Assembly (NCBI GenBank): GCA_041228335.1
Contig: CP166130.1
Span: 1,636,638 to 1,700,637 of the forward strand
DNA length: 64,000 bases
Source: Alphaproteobacteria bacterium LSUCC0684
Lineage (GTDB): Bacteria; Pseudomonadota; Alphaproteobacteria; Puniceispirillales; UBA1172
Direction: 5' to 3'
The position numbers and the translations under genes are program-made. The notes below the pieces were generated by a model. It did not search any database, had not been told where the DNA came from, and worked only from the letters and a program-made list of their open reading frames with translations. Numbering within the stretch: position 1 is the first letter of the stretch; each line of letters starts with the position of its first letter. Below, piece by piece: positions 45,443-55,468 of this stretch.

Positions 45443-46363
45443 TCATGAGCCATCTCTTTGCCGCACCCGGGCAGCTTCAGCCTTGCCTGCATCAAAGGCT
45501 TTGCGTCTTGCGGCGATCTCCTCAAAGGTCAGCTTGTCCGGATTGGCGTAATCGGCCTTCCATCCCTTTTTGCCCTTCCATATTTGCGGCGAAACCCATG
45601 TTGTCCGCGGGGCTTCGGCGCGGGCCAGCAGATCAAGCGCCAGTGCCAGCGTCTCCTGCTGTGAGGCTTCATCCCGGGGCTGGCCGGCTGCGTTACCCAG
45701 TGGGAAATCGCTGAAAAGAAACCTCGGAACCCCCGCGTGTTCGATGATATCCCGCGCGCATCCCATGATCACCGTTGGAATACCCGCCTCTTCGAGCGCC
45801 CGGGCAGCCAGTGCGACCGACTGATGGCAGACCGGACAGTTCGGCACCAGCAGCACCGCATCGATCGGCCTTGATTTTACCCGATTGACCAGATCAGGGC
45901 AGTCGACTTCGAGCGTAGTGCGATGCGACCGGTTTGTTGGCAGGCCAAAGAAGATCTCCGCCACTTTGCCGATCCGCCCTTCCCGCTCAGCCTTCGCCAA
46001 AGCCGCAAGAGGGAAATAGGTGCCGATATCCTCGGCGGTGGTATGATCGCGATCTATGGCAATATGTGATATCCTGAGATCCGGCATCGTTGCCGTTGAT
46101 CCCTCATAGACTTTGTAGAATTTGGCCGCGGCATTATACGGCGCGCCCGGCCCCTGATCCCCGCAATCGGCTTGAAACGGAGCCGCGGTTGTGACAATCG
46201 CCACTTCAGCCTCTGCCATTGACATCTTCATCGGACAGAATGGCACCGCTTCAAAATGCGCCCACCGGTACGGGGTATCGTAACCAAGCGCCAGATAATA
46301 GGAGCGTGTCCTTTGCATATATGCGATGGGATCTTCCCCGGGGCCGTGCTGTCTTGCTGTCAT
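45443..46363 (-). CDS. GrdB-like (glycine/sarcosine/betaine reductase selenoprotein B family) protein with CxxC
   Basis: 306 residues. NCPVCHQSVALAARALEEAGIPTV matches the redox region of GrdB-type reductases, with a Cys176-x-x-Cys179 pair instead of selenocysteine. No in-frame UGA is present. Classical GrdB works in anaerobic Stickland reductases with GrdA and GrdE/C/D, none of which is visible, so the aerobic function is unknown. The ATG overlaps the DUF3604 stop by four bases (ATGA), implying a shared pathway or complex. Confidence 0.75.
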   Translation of the reverse strand: MTARQHGPGEDPIAYMQRTRSYYLALGYDTPYRWAHFEAVPFCPMKMSMAEAEVAIVTTAAPFQADCGDQGPGAPYNAAAKFYKVYEGSTATMPDLRISHIAIDRDHTTAEDIGTYFPLAALAKAEREGRIGKVAEIFFGLPTNRSHRTTLEVDCPDLVNRVKSRPIDAVLLVPNCPVCHQSVALAARALEEAGIPTVIMGCARDIIEHAGVPRFLFSDFPLGNAAGQPRDEASQQETLALALDLLARAEAPRTTWVSPQIWKGKKGWKADYANPDKLTFEEIAARRKAFDAGKAEAARVRQRDGS

Positions 46364-48708
46364 CGATAAATATATATCGGGCTTGTCCAGGTCAGGGTTC
46401 CGTCTTCCTGGGTGATACGAATATAGATCGGGTTGTCTCCCGCCGGCTTGAGGTTGATCTGCCGGCGGATCGACATCGAAAGATGGGTATTTTCATCCGG
46501 CAGGCGGAAAAGCTTGAGATAGCGTGGCAACACCCCGCTTGCATCAAACACCTCATCTTCATAGCCGATATCTTCAATGGGGACTCCAGCCTTGATGAGC
46601 GGTGTTTCGATCTTGAGCGTGCCGCTATAGGGATCACGAAGCCACATATCGAAGCCGCCGATATTACCGGTGGTCAGCGCCCGCCAGGCCAGAGCATTCG
46701 GCGCGGTATGATCAAGTGTTTTATCTCGGTTGAAGAAGTTTATGGGGGTTGAATGTATCACCTCGTTTTCAGAGAGAAACGCCGAACCATCCCAGATTAC
46801 CTGCCGGAACCGGCCGCGATATTCCGCCCCTTCCCACAAAACCCTGATCCGTGCGCCAAGATCTTCGCGGGCAAACGGACGGATCGTCTCCAGATGGTCA
46901 AGCCCGTTGAAAAGATCCACCCGCTCAATCGGGGAACTGGTACGGATATCGACCTTCAGCTCAACCTCACCGGATGGCAGGTGGATAATATCACCCATGG
47001 TAGCGCTGTCAGCGGGACAGCCCGTATCCCGGCCATGGCGAGGATCATCGTGAAAGAGAACACCCGGGGAGGAAAACTCGGCATTCAGCGTGACAAGAGG
47101 CCGCCCATGCGCACCACCGGTGGTGGCATAATGATGCCGCTTGCGGATTGCGTCCATGATTGTCGCGCGATCAAGTTGGGGGATCAGGAAACAGGTAAGC
47201 CCGCCAACAGCCCCAAACAGCGATGCGCCGGGATAACTGGCACCAGGGCGGCCCTTATGACCATCGGAATTCGCCACAATCCCGACCCGGTAGCCAAGGC
47301 TGAACGCATCCTCAAGAAGCCATTCAAACGTGCCCCAACTGGAGTGAATTTCAACCGATTTCTCAAACCTGCCGTCATGGGCAAGCGCAATATCGGCGTA
47401 GCGGCCACCGCAATGGGCATAGACCACCACATCCTCTTCGCCATGACGGGCAAAAGCTTCAAAGAGTTCGGTTGCCGAATGGCAGTCTGTGTCAATATCG
47501 GAGCGGTCCGCGACAAGCGCATGGGATGAGCGGCGGATGGTTCGGCCTTCTTCGGGAAAATACACGTTCCGGTCACCGCCAAGCCCGGTATTGCCGGACC
47601 ATTCATACCCGGGGAGTGCAACAAATCGCCCCGGCTCATCATATGCTGCCGTGAGATGATCAAGATGGCGCCAGAATTCCCCGGTGATCTGAAAATCATT
47701 TCCCTGATGACCTGTTGCATCAACAAAGGCCTTGTCGCGGGCAAAGGCAAAATATTCTTCGGCCGAACCTGTGCCGATGGTTTCCTCAGACTGGCCATGC
47801 AGATCACCCCAGAAATGACGGGAGACAGGATTGCCTTCAATGCGGATCGGATTGCTGGTGCATAGTATCTTGCCCGCATCATCGGCGAAGGCGATCATCA
47901 GATCGGCGTCTTCCTTTACCTGCAGGCCATCCAGACTGACAGAAAATTCCCCGGGCTTCAGGGTCACTCTCTCGGGAAGTCCTTCCACCGGATGGCTGGC
48001 TTTCGGGAAAAGGGTGATATCACATTTGTCCGAGGGATTGCCCCATCTATCCTCCCCTTTGATACGGATGGAAAAGGTTTCCTCCGGCGCCCGGATGGTC
48101 GGGCCAATGGCAATATACCTTTCCGGTGCACCCGGCACGATCCGGATTACGGGTTGGTCCGGTACCGGCTGATAGCAATAAGTTGCAATCGGGTCGATAA
48201 GCGTATGAAATTCATAGCTCTCTTCACAGAAAGTCTGCAGCCGCATCCCCGGCGAGCCGCCTGATCTGTCACCAAAGGTGATGGTGATCGTATCACCTTC
48301 CTTCAGGAACCCGCGTACCACCTTGATGTAAACCGTTCTGTCCCAGGGACGGACATTGCCCTTTGGATCGTAATGATACTGCAGCACGGCGTTGTTGGAT
48401 GCCTTGATCGTGGTGTAGTTCGGGCCTTCCGGGTTTTCAAACTGCGGACGCGTCTGATCACTGGCAAAGCGGAAGCATACCCGCATGGATCCACTGTCGT
48501 CGATGCCGAATTTCCCGGCCGTATAGGTCAGCGTAAAGGTCTGGTAGCTGCCGGCCTCAAACGATCCCGATGGCGCCAGCGTCACTGAACCTATCTCATG
48601 TTCAGGAACGGGAAAGGCCATGGGTGAGCTTGTCTCTCCCCCGGTTCCCCCGCCAGCTGTTCCTAAATGAATATCATCCCGGCTACCGAGCGGTATTTCA
48701 GTCACCAC
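46360..48708 (-). CDS. DUF3604 protein (PHP-like metal-dependent hydrolase fold)
   Basis: 782 residues; GTG start at 48708 with AGGAG five bases upstream. After about 300 residues rich in beta-strands comes FWGDLHGQSEETIGTGSAEEY (from 299), then DATGHQGNDFQITGEFW, VVYAHCGGRYADIA and GIVANSDGHKGRPG. These His/Asp-rich blocks look like a PHP-type metal site. No signal peptide is evident. DUF3604 has no assigned reaction that I know. Coupled to the GrdB-like gene downstream. Domain family confident, function unknown. Confidence 0.78.
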   Translation of the reverse strand: MVTEIPLGSRDDIHLGTAGGGTGGETSSPMAFPVPEHEIGSVTLAPSGSFEAGSYQTFTLTYTAGKFGIDDSGSMRVCFRFASDQTRPQFENPEGPNYTTIKASNNAVLQYHYDPKGNVRPWDRTVYIKVVRGFLKEGDTITITFGDRSGGSPGMRLQTFCEESYEFHTLIDPIATYCYQPVPDQPVIRIVPGAPERYIAIGPTIRAPEETFSIRIKGEDRWGNPSDKCDITLFPKASHPVEGLPERVTLKPGEFSVSLDGLQVKEDADLMIAFADDAGKILCTSNPIRIEGNPVSRHFWGDLHGQSEETIGTGSAEEYFAFARDKAFVDATGHQGNDFQITGEFWRHLDHLTAAYDEPGRFVALPGYEWSGNTGLGGDRNVYFPEEGRTIRRSSHALVADRSDIDTDCHSATELFEAFARHGEEDVVVYAHCGGRYADIALAHDGRFEKSVEIHSSWGTFEWLLEDAFSLGYRVGIVANSDGHKGRPGASYPGASLFGAVGGLTCFLIPQLDRATIMDAIRKRHHYATTGGAHGRPLVTLNAEFSSPGVLFHDDPRHGRDTGCPADSATMGDIIHLPSGEVELKVDIRTSSPIERVDLFNGLDHLETIRPFAREDLGARIRVLWEGAEYRGRFRQVIWDGSAFLSENEVIHSTPINFFNRDKTLDHTAPNALAWRALTTGNIGGFDMWLRDPYSGTLKIETPLIKAGVPIEDIGYEDEVFDASGVLPRYLKLFRLPDENTHLSMSIRRQINLKPAGDNPIYIRITQEDGTLTWTSPIYIYR

Positions 48709-48785
48709 GTCACTCCTTTTACGCTATCCTGCAAAAGACTATATGTTTCAAGTTCTGGCAGAGCAAGGCTGGAGGAGTGTTACTT

Positions 48786-49415
48786 CTAAACACGACGGAA
48801 CGCTGCCACGGCCGCCAGACCAAGCAGAACACCCCCGCCAAGACCATGGAGAAAACGCAAGGCTGTTCCCCCGGTAAATCGTGACCGAACATGTCCGGCC
48901 AGAAGGGCATAGAGGCCTGCGTTCAGCGCTCCAAGACTAACGAACGTGGCAATCATGACAACAAACTGGGGCAGGACAGGGCTAGATTGATCGAGAAACT
49001 GCGGCACAAAAGCCACGAAAAAGCCGATGGATTTCGGATTGAGCGCGGTCACGATAGCAGCATCCCGAACCGCCCCATTGAGCGCTGGAGAAGATGATGT
49101 TTCCTCTGATTGTAACTTCACGCTGGCATTCCTGGCGTTAAGCAGCAAACGCAGGCCCATCACCCCAAGATAGATGGCGCCAACCCATTTCATTACGAGG
49201 AAAAGCGTGGCCGATGCCGCCAGCACGGCACCAAGCCCGGCAAGGCTGACTGTCATGGCAATGAAATCACCGAGCGCCACCCCCGCCACCATTCGAAAGG
49301 CAACCTTCGGCCCGCGACTGAGGGCATAGGAAAGAACCAGAAGTATTGTCGGCCCCGGGACAATGAGCACCAGCAAGGTTGCGGCCGTGAACGCGAGCCA
49401 GATATCAAGGGCCAT
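48786..49415 (-). CDS. LysE/RhtB family translocator
   Basis: 209 residues with six membrane helices and the family signature LLVLIVPGPTILLVLSYALSRGPKVAFRMVAGVALGD. This is the RhtB branch (homoserine/threonine/other amino acid efflux), different from the ArgO-like protein at 10733-11344. It lies 77 bases upstream of the DUF3604 gene on the same strand and could export a product of that pair. Confidence 0.88.
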   Translation of the reverse strand: MALDIWLAFTAATLLVLIVPGPTILLVLSYALSRGPKVAFRMVAGVALGDFIAMTVSLAGLGAVLAASATLFLVMKWVGAIYLGVMGLRLLLNARNASVKLQSEETSSSPALNGAVRDAAIVTALNPKSIGFFVAFVPQFLDQSSPVLPQFVVMIATFVSLGALNAGLYALLAGHVRSRFTGGTALRFLHGLGGGVLLGLAAVAAFRRV

Positions 49416-49559
49416 TCCTCATCCTCCTCATCGGAGTTTGACCGATATGCTCACCCCGGATCAAGAAAACTCTTCAGCCCCCAAATCCTGCGACTATTGA
49501 TGCGTTGATCCCCGTCGGTCTTTGCCCTAGCATCGGGATATATCGGAAAGGGTAATATC

Positions 49560-50795
49560 ATGGATTTTGAATTTTCCCCCAAGGTTCGCGACCTTGTCAG
49601 CAAACTTGAAGATTTCATGGATGCCCATATCTACCCGATGGAACAGGTGTTCCAGGATCATATGGACAGCACCGACAACCGGTTCCGCACCCCCCCTTTT
49701 TTTGAAGACCTGAAAGCAACGGCGCGGGAAAATGGGCTTTGGAATCTGTTTCTTCCCGGCAAGCTCGGGGCAGGTGAATTCGGGGCAGGGCTCACTAATC
49801 TTGAATATGCCCCGCTTGCCGAGATCATGGGCCGCGTCATCTGGGCGCCGGAGATTTTCAACTGCAATGCACCGGATACCGGCAATATGGAAACCCTCTT
49901 TCTTTATGGCACCGGCGCCCAGAAGGAACGCTGGCTGAAACCGCTTCTTGCCGGTGAAATTCGCTCTGCTTTTTCCATGACCGAGCCTGATGTGGCCTCA
50001 TCCGATGCAACAAATATCCGCTGCTCGATCAAACGCGATGGGGATGAATACATCATCAATGGCCGCAAATGGTGGACAACAGGCGCCATGCGCGAGACCT
50101 GCGAGCTTCTGATTGTCATGGGCAAGAGTGATCCGGACAACCCGGACAGGCACAAACAGCAATCGATGATCCTCGTCCCCAAGAATACGCCCGGGGTTCG
50201 TATCTTGAAGCATTATTCGACCCTTGGCTATGACAGCGCACCTTTCGGTGATCCGATGATCGAATACGACAACGTGCGTGTTCCGGCCGAAAACATCCTG
50301 CTTGGGGAAGGGCGCGGATTTGAAATTGCCCAGGGGCGTCTAGGGCCCGGGCGAATTCATCACTGCATGCGCCTTATCGGCGGAGCCCAGCGCGCGCTTG
50401 AAATGGTGCTTGAACGGGTGGAAGAACGCACAACGTTCGGCCGCAAGCTGAGCCAGCATCAATCGATCCGCGAAGATATCGCCAATTCCTGGTGTGAGAT
50501 CGAGCAGGCCCGCCTGCTCACCCTCAAGGCGGCGGCAAAAATGGATCAAGAGGGCAACAAGGCTTCGAGGGATTATATTTCCGCGATCAAGATCGTTGCC
50601 CCGTCCATGGCCCAGCGTGTTATCGACCGTGCCATGCAGATCCACGGCGCGTTGGGCCTGACCGAAGCCCTGCCGCTTGCCGGACTATTCAACTATGCCC
50701 GCCAGATCAGGCTCGCTGATGGCCCGGATCAGGTGCATATGATGGTCCTTGGGCGTGATCTGGTGCGCAAACACAACATCGGGCCCTCATCGTGA
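49560..50795 (+). CDS. Acyl-CoA dehydrogenase (ACAD10/11-like)
   Basis: 411 residues, FAD enzyme that introduces a trans-2 double bond into an acyl-Co[23 protein letters not shown] forms the FAD/substrate pocket and [30 protein letters not shown] the C-terminal catalytic region. GTGA overlap with the following APH-like kinase gene. In mammals ACAD10 and ACAD11 carry both activities fused and break down 4-hydroxy acids after phosphorylation of the hydroxyl group; the bacterial pair is plausibly equivalent. Confidence 0.9.
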   Translation: MDFEFSPKVRDLVSKLEDFMDAHIYPMEQVFQDHMDSTDNRFRTPPFFEDLKATARENGLWNLFLPGKLGAGEFGAGLTNLEYAPLAEIMGRVIWAPEIFNCNAPDTGNMETLFLYGTGAQKERWLKPLLAGEIRSAFSMTEPDVASSDATNIRCSIKRDGDEYIINGRKWWTTGAMRETCELLIVMGKSDPDNPDRHKQQSMILVPKNTPGVRILKHYSTLGYDSAPFGDPMIEYDNVRVPAENILLGEGRGFEIAQGRLGPGRIHHCMRLIGGAQRALEMVLERVEERTTFGRKLSQHQSIREDIANSWCEIEQARLLTLKAAAKMDQEGNKASRDYISAIKIVAPSMAQRVIDRAMQIHGALGLTEALPLAGLFNYARQIRLADGPDQVHMMVLGRDLVRKHNIGPSS

Positions 50796-51826
50796 CAGGT
50801 AAGGACCCTGCCTTAAGTTTCGATCACCGCCTTCTCGGGCTTTACCTTGAGAAGCACATCCCGGGATTCAGAGGTCTTGAACACATCACGAAGATCAGTG
50901 GCGGGCAGTCCAACCCGACATTCCGCCTCGATGCCGCAAGCGGTGCCTATGTGCTGCGGCGTCAACCCCCTGGCGAATTGCTTAAATCCGCCCATGCGGT
51001 CGACAGGGAATTTCGTATCATGGCGGCGCTTGCGGATACAGCAGTGCCGGTTGGCCGTGTCTTTCATCTGGCCCAAGACAGGGAAATCATCGGCAGCATG
51101 TTCTATGTCATGGAGTATCTCAACGGCCGGACCTTCTGGGACCCGCTGATCCCTCTGTTGACCAATGAAGACCGCGGGCTTGTCTATGATGAAATGTGCC
51201 GCGTGCTTGCGGCTATTCATCAGGTTGATATCACCAAGGCCGGGCTTGAAGATTACGGCCGTCCGGGGAATTACTTTGAACGCCAGTTCCATCGCTGGCA
51301 GCGTCAGTATTACGACAGCGAAACCACCGCCATCCCAGCAATGAATGAGCTGATTGCCTGGCTTCATACAAACATGATCGCCGATGATGGCCGGTTTTCA
51401 ATCGTTCATGGGGATTTCCGGCTGGATAATCTGATCTTTGCACCTGATGGTCCACGTGCCATTGCCATGCTGGACTGGGAGCTTTCCACCCTGGGGCATC
51501 CGTTGGCGGACCTCGCCTATCAGTGCGGGCTTTGGCGGATGCCTCCCGGCGCAATTCTGAGCGGATTTGGCGGTCTTGACCGCACCAGCTACGGCATCCC
51601 GTCAGAAGATGCATATATTGAAACCTATTGCCGACATACCGGCATAGACGGGATTACAAACTGGCCCTTCTATCTTGCGTTCGGGTTGTTCCGGATAGCC
51701 GCCATTGCCCAGGGCGTCCGCAAAAGAGCAGACCTCGGCAATGCTTCAAGTCCGCGGGCCATGGAGCTTGGCCAACTTGTTGATCCCATGGCAAGACTGG
51801 CCATGTCCATTCTTGAGGAAGGATAA
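50792..51826 (+). CDS. APH-like phosphotransferase paired with the acyl-CoA dehydrogenase
   Basis: 344 residues; GTG start overlapping the dehydrogenase stop. Aminoglycoside-phosphotransferase-like kinase fold: [12 protein letters not shown] (ATP loop), [16 protein letters not shown], the catalytic loop HGDFRLDN at 206-213, and the metal-binding DWE in [19 protein letters not shown]. The sequence is that of the ACAD10/11 kinase domain, not an antibiotic-resistance enzyme. Probable substrate: 4-hydroxyacyl-CoA. Confidence 0.88.
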   Translation: MTGKDPALSFDHRLLGLYLEKHIPGFRGLEHITKISGGQSNPTFRLDAASGAYVLRRQPPGELLKSAHAVDREFRIMAALADTAVPVGRVFHLAQDREIIGSMFYVMEYLNGRTFWDPLIPLLTNEDRGLVYDEMCRVLAAIHQVDITKAGLEDYGRPGNYFERQFHRWQRQYYDSETTAIPAMNELIAWLHTNMIADDGRFSIVHGDFRLDNLIFAPDGPRAIAMLDWELSTLGHPLADLAYQCGLWRMPPGAILSGFGGLDRTSYGIPSEDAYIETYCRHTGIDGITNWPFYLAFGLFRIAAIAQGVRKRADLGNASSPRAMELGQLVDPMARLAMSILEEG

Positions 51827-51845
51827 GCCTTAAAGGTTACCTTTT

Positions 51846-52250
51846 TCAGGTTCTTTCTTCGGGAAACTCAACGGGACCGCCATGTTCAGCCCAGGTTGAA
51901 AATCCTTCTTTCAGGTGGGCCGCCTCAAAACCCATGTCCTGCAATGTCGCAACGGTAAGCGCCGACCGCCAGCCAGAGGCGCAGTGAAAGACAAAACTTG
52001 CCCTTTCACGGGCAAAAATCTCCTTGAAATACGGGCTTTCAGGATCAACCCAAAACTCGATCATGCCGCGTGGGGCGTGGAAACTTCCGGGGATATATCC
52101 GCTGCGTTGACGTTCACGAACATCACGAATATCAACAACAACAAGATCAGGATCATCCAGCCGGGCGATGAGATCCGCGGTCTCAATTTCTTCGATCCGC
52201 GCCCTTGCTCTCGTCACCATTTCACCTGACGTTATCTTGAGCTTGCCCAT
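51846..52250 (-). CDS. Rhodanese-like sulfurtransferase
   Basis: 134-residue single rhodanese domain. The active-site loop is HCASGWRS with nucleophile Cys90. Transfers or binds sulfane sulfur; acceptor unknown. AAGGAGG before the ATG is a strong ribosome site. Convergent with the APH-like gene (19 bases apart) and divergent from the next SDR (111 bases to its start). Confidence 0.9.
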   Translation of the reverse strand: MGKLKITSGEMVTRARARIEEIETADLIARLDDPDLVVVDIRDVRERQRSGYIPGSFHAPRGMIEFWVDPESPYFKEIFARERASFVFHCASGWRSALTVATLQDMGFEAAHLKEGFSTWAEHGGPVEFPEERT

Positions 52251-52361
52251 GGTATTCTTCCTCCTTTCCCGGCCTTATACCTTTCGCCTCTTATCGTCAT
52301 GTTGACGCTAAATACCCCATAAGGCAACATGGACCATCGCGAAAAAAGAGGAGCTACCAAC

Positions 52362-53114
52362 ATGACTGCCAGACCACTTGCCCTTGTCACTGGTGCCGCC
52401 CAGGGGATAGGCTTTGCGGCCGCACAGAAACTCAGCGAAGACGGGTTCCGCATCCTCCTTGCAGATATCAACAAGGATGGCGTCATTGATGCGGCCGGGC
52501 GTATCGGAGAGGATAGCGTCGGCCTTGCCTGCGACATGGGCAACAGCGATGAGATAAACGCGATGTTTGACCATATCAGCGAGGCGTTCGGCCCGCTGAC
52601 GGTGCTGGTGAATAATGCAGGTATCGCCCGCCCAGGTGATTTCCTTGATACCAGTCTTGAAGATTTCAAGGCGGTGATTGATGTCAATCTGACCGGCACG
52701 TTCCTCGCTACCCAGCGTGCCGCCCGCATGATGGTCGATCACAAGATCAAGGGGGCGATCATCAACATGTCGTCGATCAACGCCGTTGTCTCCATTCCGA
52801 CCATTCCGGCGTATTGCGCCTCCAAGGGCGGGGTGATGCAGCTCACCAAGGCAACATCTCTGGCGCTGGCCCCCCATGGAATCAGGGTCAATGCCGTTGG
52901 ACCGGGCTCGATCGATACGGAAATGCTGGCGGGAGTCAACGCCAACCCTGATGCGATGCAGATGGTCATGTCGCGCACCCCGCTCAAACGTATCGGCCGG
53001 CCAGAAGAAATCGCCAGCGTCATCGCCTTCCTTGCCAGCGATGCCGCCTCATATATCACCGGAGAGACAATCTATGCCGATGGGGGCAGGCTCGGGATGA
53101 ACTACACCTGTTGA
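52362..53114 (+). CDS. Short-chain dehydrogenase/reductase
   Basis: 250 residues from the ATG at 52362, preceded by GAGGAG; an earlier ATG at 52329 has none. Classical SDR motifs: LVTGAAQGIGFAAA, LVNNAGIARPG, INMSSINAVV and YCASK, ending with the usual YITGETIYADGGRLG. Substrate could be a sugar alcohol, sterol-like or 3-hydroxyacyl compound; not determined. Its 3' end overlaps ugd by 13 bases (convergent). Confidence 0.88.
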   Translation: MTARPLALVTGAAQGIGFAAAQKLSEDGFRILLADINKDGVIDAAGRIGEDSVGLACDMGNSDEINAMFDHISEAFGPLTVLVNNAGIARPGDFLDTSLEDFKAVIDVNLTGTFLATQRAARMMVDHKIKGAIINMSSINAVVSIPTIPAYCASKGGVMQLTKATSLALAPHGIRVNAVGPGSIDTEMLAGVNANPDAMQMVMSRTPLKRIGRPEEIASVIAFLASDAASYITGETIYADGGRLGMNYTC

Positions 53115-54418
53115 GGCCGGCCGATATTCGAAACCATCAACCCGGCCCTGCCCAAGGCTGCAGGATCATAGATATTCCTGAGATCGACCACAATATCACC
53201 TCGCATGGCTGAAGCGAGATCAGCAGGGGCAAGTGCCCTGAATTCGTTCCACTCGGTGACAATGACCGTGATATCTGCCGATGAAACGGTTTCAAGAGCG
53301 CTCTTGCAGTAATTGACATCTTTGGGCAGAAGCGGGGCGGCCTGTTCCATGGCCGCGGGATCATAGGCGTTGATGCTTGCCCCGGCTTCCATCAAGAGGG
53401 GGATCATGTCCAGGGACGGGCTGTCCCGCATATCATCGGTTTCCGGCTTGAAGGCAAGGCCCAGAATGGCAATGACTTTCCCGCTCACGTCACCACCTGC
53501 AGCGGCAATAACCCGGGCTGCCATGGATTTCTTGCGCGCATCATTGTAGCGGACAACATCCTCCACGATGCTGACGGAAGCATTGAAATCCTCGGCGGTT
53601 TTGACCAGTGCAAGCGTGTCTTTCGGAAAACAGGAGCCGCCATATCCCGGCCCGGGATGGAGAAACTTCCCCCCGATCCGCTTATCAAGCCCCATGCCTT
53701 TCGATACATCATGCACATCAGCACCGACTTTTTCGCACAAGTCCGCCATCTGGTTGATATAGGATATCTTGACCGCAAGAAAGGCGTTGGCGGCGTATTT
53801 GATAAGTTCAGATGTCTCAAGACTGGTGAACAGGATTGGCGTTTCAAGAAGATAGAGCGGACGATACAACTCCCGCATGACGTCACGCGCCCGCGCGCTG
53901 TCGGTGCCGACAACAACGCGGTCCGGGCGCATGAAATCGGTGATGGCGGAGCCCTCCCGCAGAAATTCAGGATTGGAGGCGACATCCACATCAGCATCGG
54001 GATTGGCCTCAGCCAGAATGGACGCGACCTTCCGGCCCGTTCCAACCGGCACGGTGGATTTGGTCACCACAACCGTATAGCCAGAGAGATGTTCGGCGAT
54101 CTCCCTTGCCGCGGCGTAGACATAGCTCAGATCCGCGTGCCCGTCGCCTCGACGTGCCGGCGTGCCCACGGCAATGAATACCGCATCGGCACGCGCAACA
54201 GATGCCGCCAGATCCATGGTGAAATCAAGCCTGCCAGCGGCGGCGTTACGGGCAACAAGATCCTCAAGACCAGGTTCGTAGATGGGAATCTCACCATTTT
54301 TAAGGCGTTCGATCTTGTCGCTGTCCTTGTCTACACAGGTGACATGAAATCCAAACTCAGAGAAACATGCGCCCGAGACAAGCCCGACATATCCCGTTCC
54401 AATAATGGTAATTTTCAT
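53102..54418 (-). CDS. ugd: UDP-glucose 6-dehydrogenase
   Basis: 438 residues. Oxidises UDP-glucose twice to UDP-glucuronate for exopolysaccharide or lipid A/LPS sugars. NAD loop IIGTGYVGLVSG at 5-16, conserved EFLREGSAI at 151-159, and catalytic Cys263 in GYGGSCFPKD. No glycosyltransferase genes flank it, so the end product is unknown. Confidence 0.95.
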   Translation of the reverse strand: MKITIIGTGYVGLVSGACFSEFGFHVTCVDKDSDKIERLKNGEIPIYEPGLEDLVARNAAAGRLDFTMDLAASVARADAVFIAVGTPARRGDGHADLSYVYAAAREIAEHLSGYTVVVTKSTVPVGTGRKVASILAEANPDADVDVASNPEFLREGSAITDFMRPDRVVVGTDSARARDVMRELYRPLYLLETPILFTSLETSELIKYAANAFLAVKISYINQMADLCEKVGADVHDVSKGMGLDKRIGGKFLHPGPGYGGSCFPKDTLALVKTAEDFNASVSIVEDVVRYNDARKKSMAARVIAAAGGDVSGKVIAILGLAFKPETDDMRDSPSLDMIPLLMEAGASINAYDPAAMEQAAPLLPKDVNYCKSALETVSSADITVIVTEWNEFRALAPADLASAMRGDIVVDLRNIYDPAALGRAGLMVSNIGRPQQV

Positions 54419-54685
54419 GGTCCTGTTACCGTCCAGTTAAACATCTCAGCAGGCAGGCAATGCTGCCCGAAGTATTTCAATTTTCTTTTAAGGTAATTTT
54501 ACAAAGAAATAAACATCTTCCCCTGAGGCTGAGGAGGCGTGGAAGCAACTCCATTCCCATTAGGGGCAATTTCAAACCGTCAATGCGCAGCATCAGACCT
54601 CAGGCGAGATGAATATAAAGGTTGCATTTCCATCTGCGCACTCTACGGTGATAGTATACAGCAACAGCTGATGGCAGCTTTGGGA
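54419..54685. promoter_or_regulatory. Divergent region between ugd and the FKBP-rhodanese gene
   Basis: About 267 bases if the FKBP gene starts at 54686. AT-rich near 54480-54510. An in-frame extension of the FKBP gene (from 54539) is open here, but its composition is not signal-like and it lacks a ribosome site. No strong operator or terminator seen. Confidence 0.3.
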
Positions 54686-55453
54686 ATGCGTATGCCCGTT
54701 TTCAGCATAATCCTGAGGAAGGCAGTTTTCGTCTTCGCAATATTGGTGACTCTCATGACATCTGCACAAGCGGGAGATCTTGAAATCGAAGTTGTGGCCG
54801 TCGGCGATGGCATAATTGCCGAGACGGGGATGCGTGTATCGGTTCATTACCGGGGAGAGCTGCTGGATGGCACGGTCTTTGATGATTCATCGAGGCGCGG
54901 CCAGCCGATCAGTTTTGTCCTCGGCCAGGGGCAGGTCATTCCGGGATGGGAGCAAGGCATTGCCGGCATGAAAGTCGGGGAAAAGCGAATACTTACCATT
55001 CCCCCTGAACTTGGATACGGCAGCGCCGGTGCTGGCAATGTCATCCCGCCTGATGCAACGCTGATCTTCCATGTGGAACTCATGGACGCGGCGGAACCGG
55101 TCACCCTTGTTGAGGCCACGCCAGAAGACCTCAAATCCGCGCGAGATAGCGGCGTGACAATCATTGACATCCGCCGTGAAGATGAATGGGCTTCCACCGG
55201 CGTTATTGAAGGTGCGCATCTGATCACGGCCTTCACCGAACAAGGACAGCTTCACCCCGAATTTCAAGAGAAGTTTTCAGCACTTGTGCCAAACCGTGAA
55301 GTCCCTGTTTTGCTTTACTGCCGAACAGGAAACAGATCATCTGTTCTGGGGCAGGCACTCATCAATGAGCTTGAATTCATCAACGTGACGCATCTGACGG
55401 ATGGTATGATCGGCTGGCTCGAAGACGGACACCCCGTTACGGACTATAAATAG
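54686..55453 (+). CDS. Secreted FKBP-type peptidyl-prolyl isomerase fused to a rhodanese domain
   Basis: 255 residues from the ATG at 54686 (others at 54671 and 54692). A signal peptide, with helix AVFVFAILVTLM, ends at TSAQA, so the protein is exported. The FKBP domain follows (GMRVSVHYRGELLDGTVFDDS, VIPGWEQGIAGMKVGEKR, PPELGYGSAGAGNVIPPDATLIF). The C-terminal half is a rhodanese with LLYCRTGNRSS carrying the Cys nucleophile. FKBP-rhodanese fusions are uncommon. It may fold proteins and handle sulfane sulfur or thiols in the periplasm; role unproven. Confidence 0.85.
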   Translation: MRMPVFSIILRKAVFVFAILVTLMTSAQAGDLEIEVVAVGDGIIAETGMRVSVHYRGELLDGTVFDDSSRRGQPISFVLGQGQVIPGWEQGIAGMKVGEKRILTIPPELGYGSAGAGNVIPPDATLIFHVELMDAAEPVTLVEATPEDLKSARDSGVTIIDIRREDEWASTGVIEGAHLITAFTEQGQLHPEFQEKFSALVPNREVPVLLYCRTGNRSSVLGQALINELEFINVTHLTDGMIGWLEDGHPVTDYK

Positions 55454-55468
55454 AGCACAACGAAATCT

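Noticed and set aside
45443-46363. Possible selenocysteine in the GrdB-like protein
   Set aside because: The redox position is read as ordinary Cys codons (CxxC) and no in-frame TGA lies within the gene.
50792-51826. Aminoglycoside resistance kinase
   Set aside because: Although it has the APH fold, its wording and coupling to an acyl-CoA dehydrogenase match the ACAD10/11 kinase domain.
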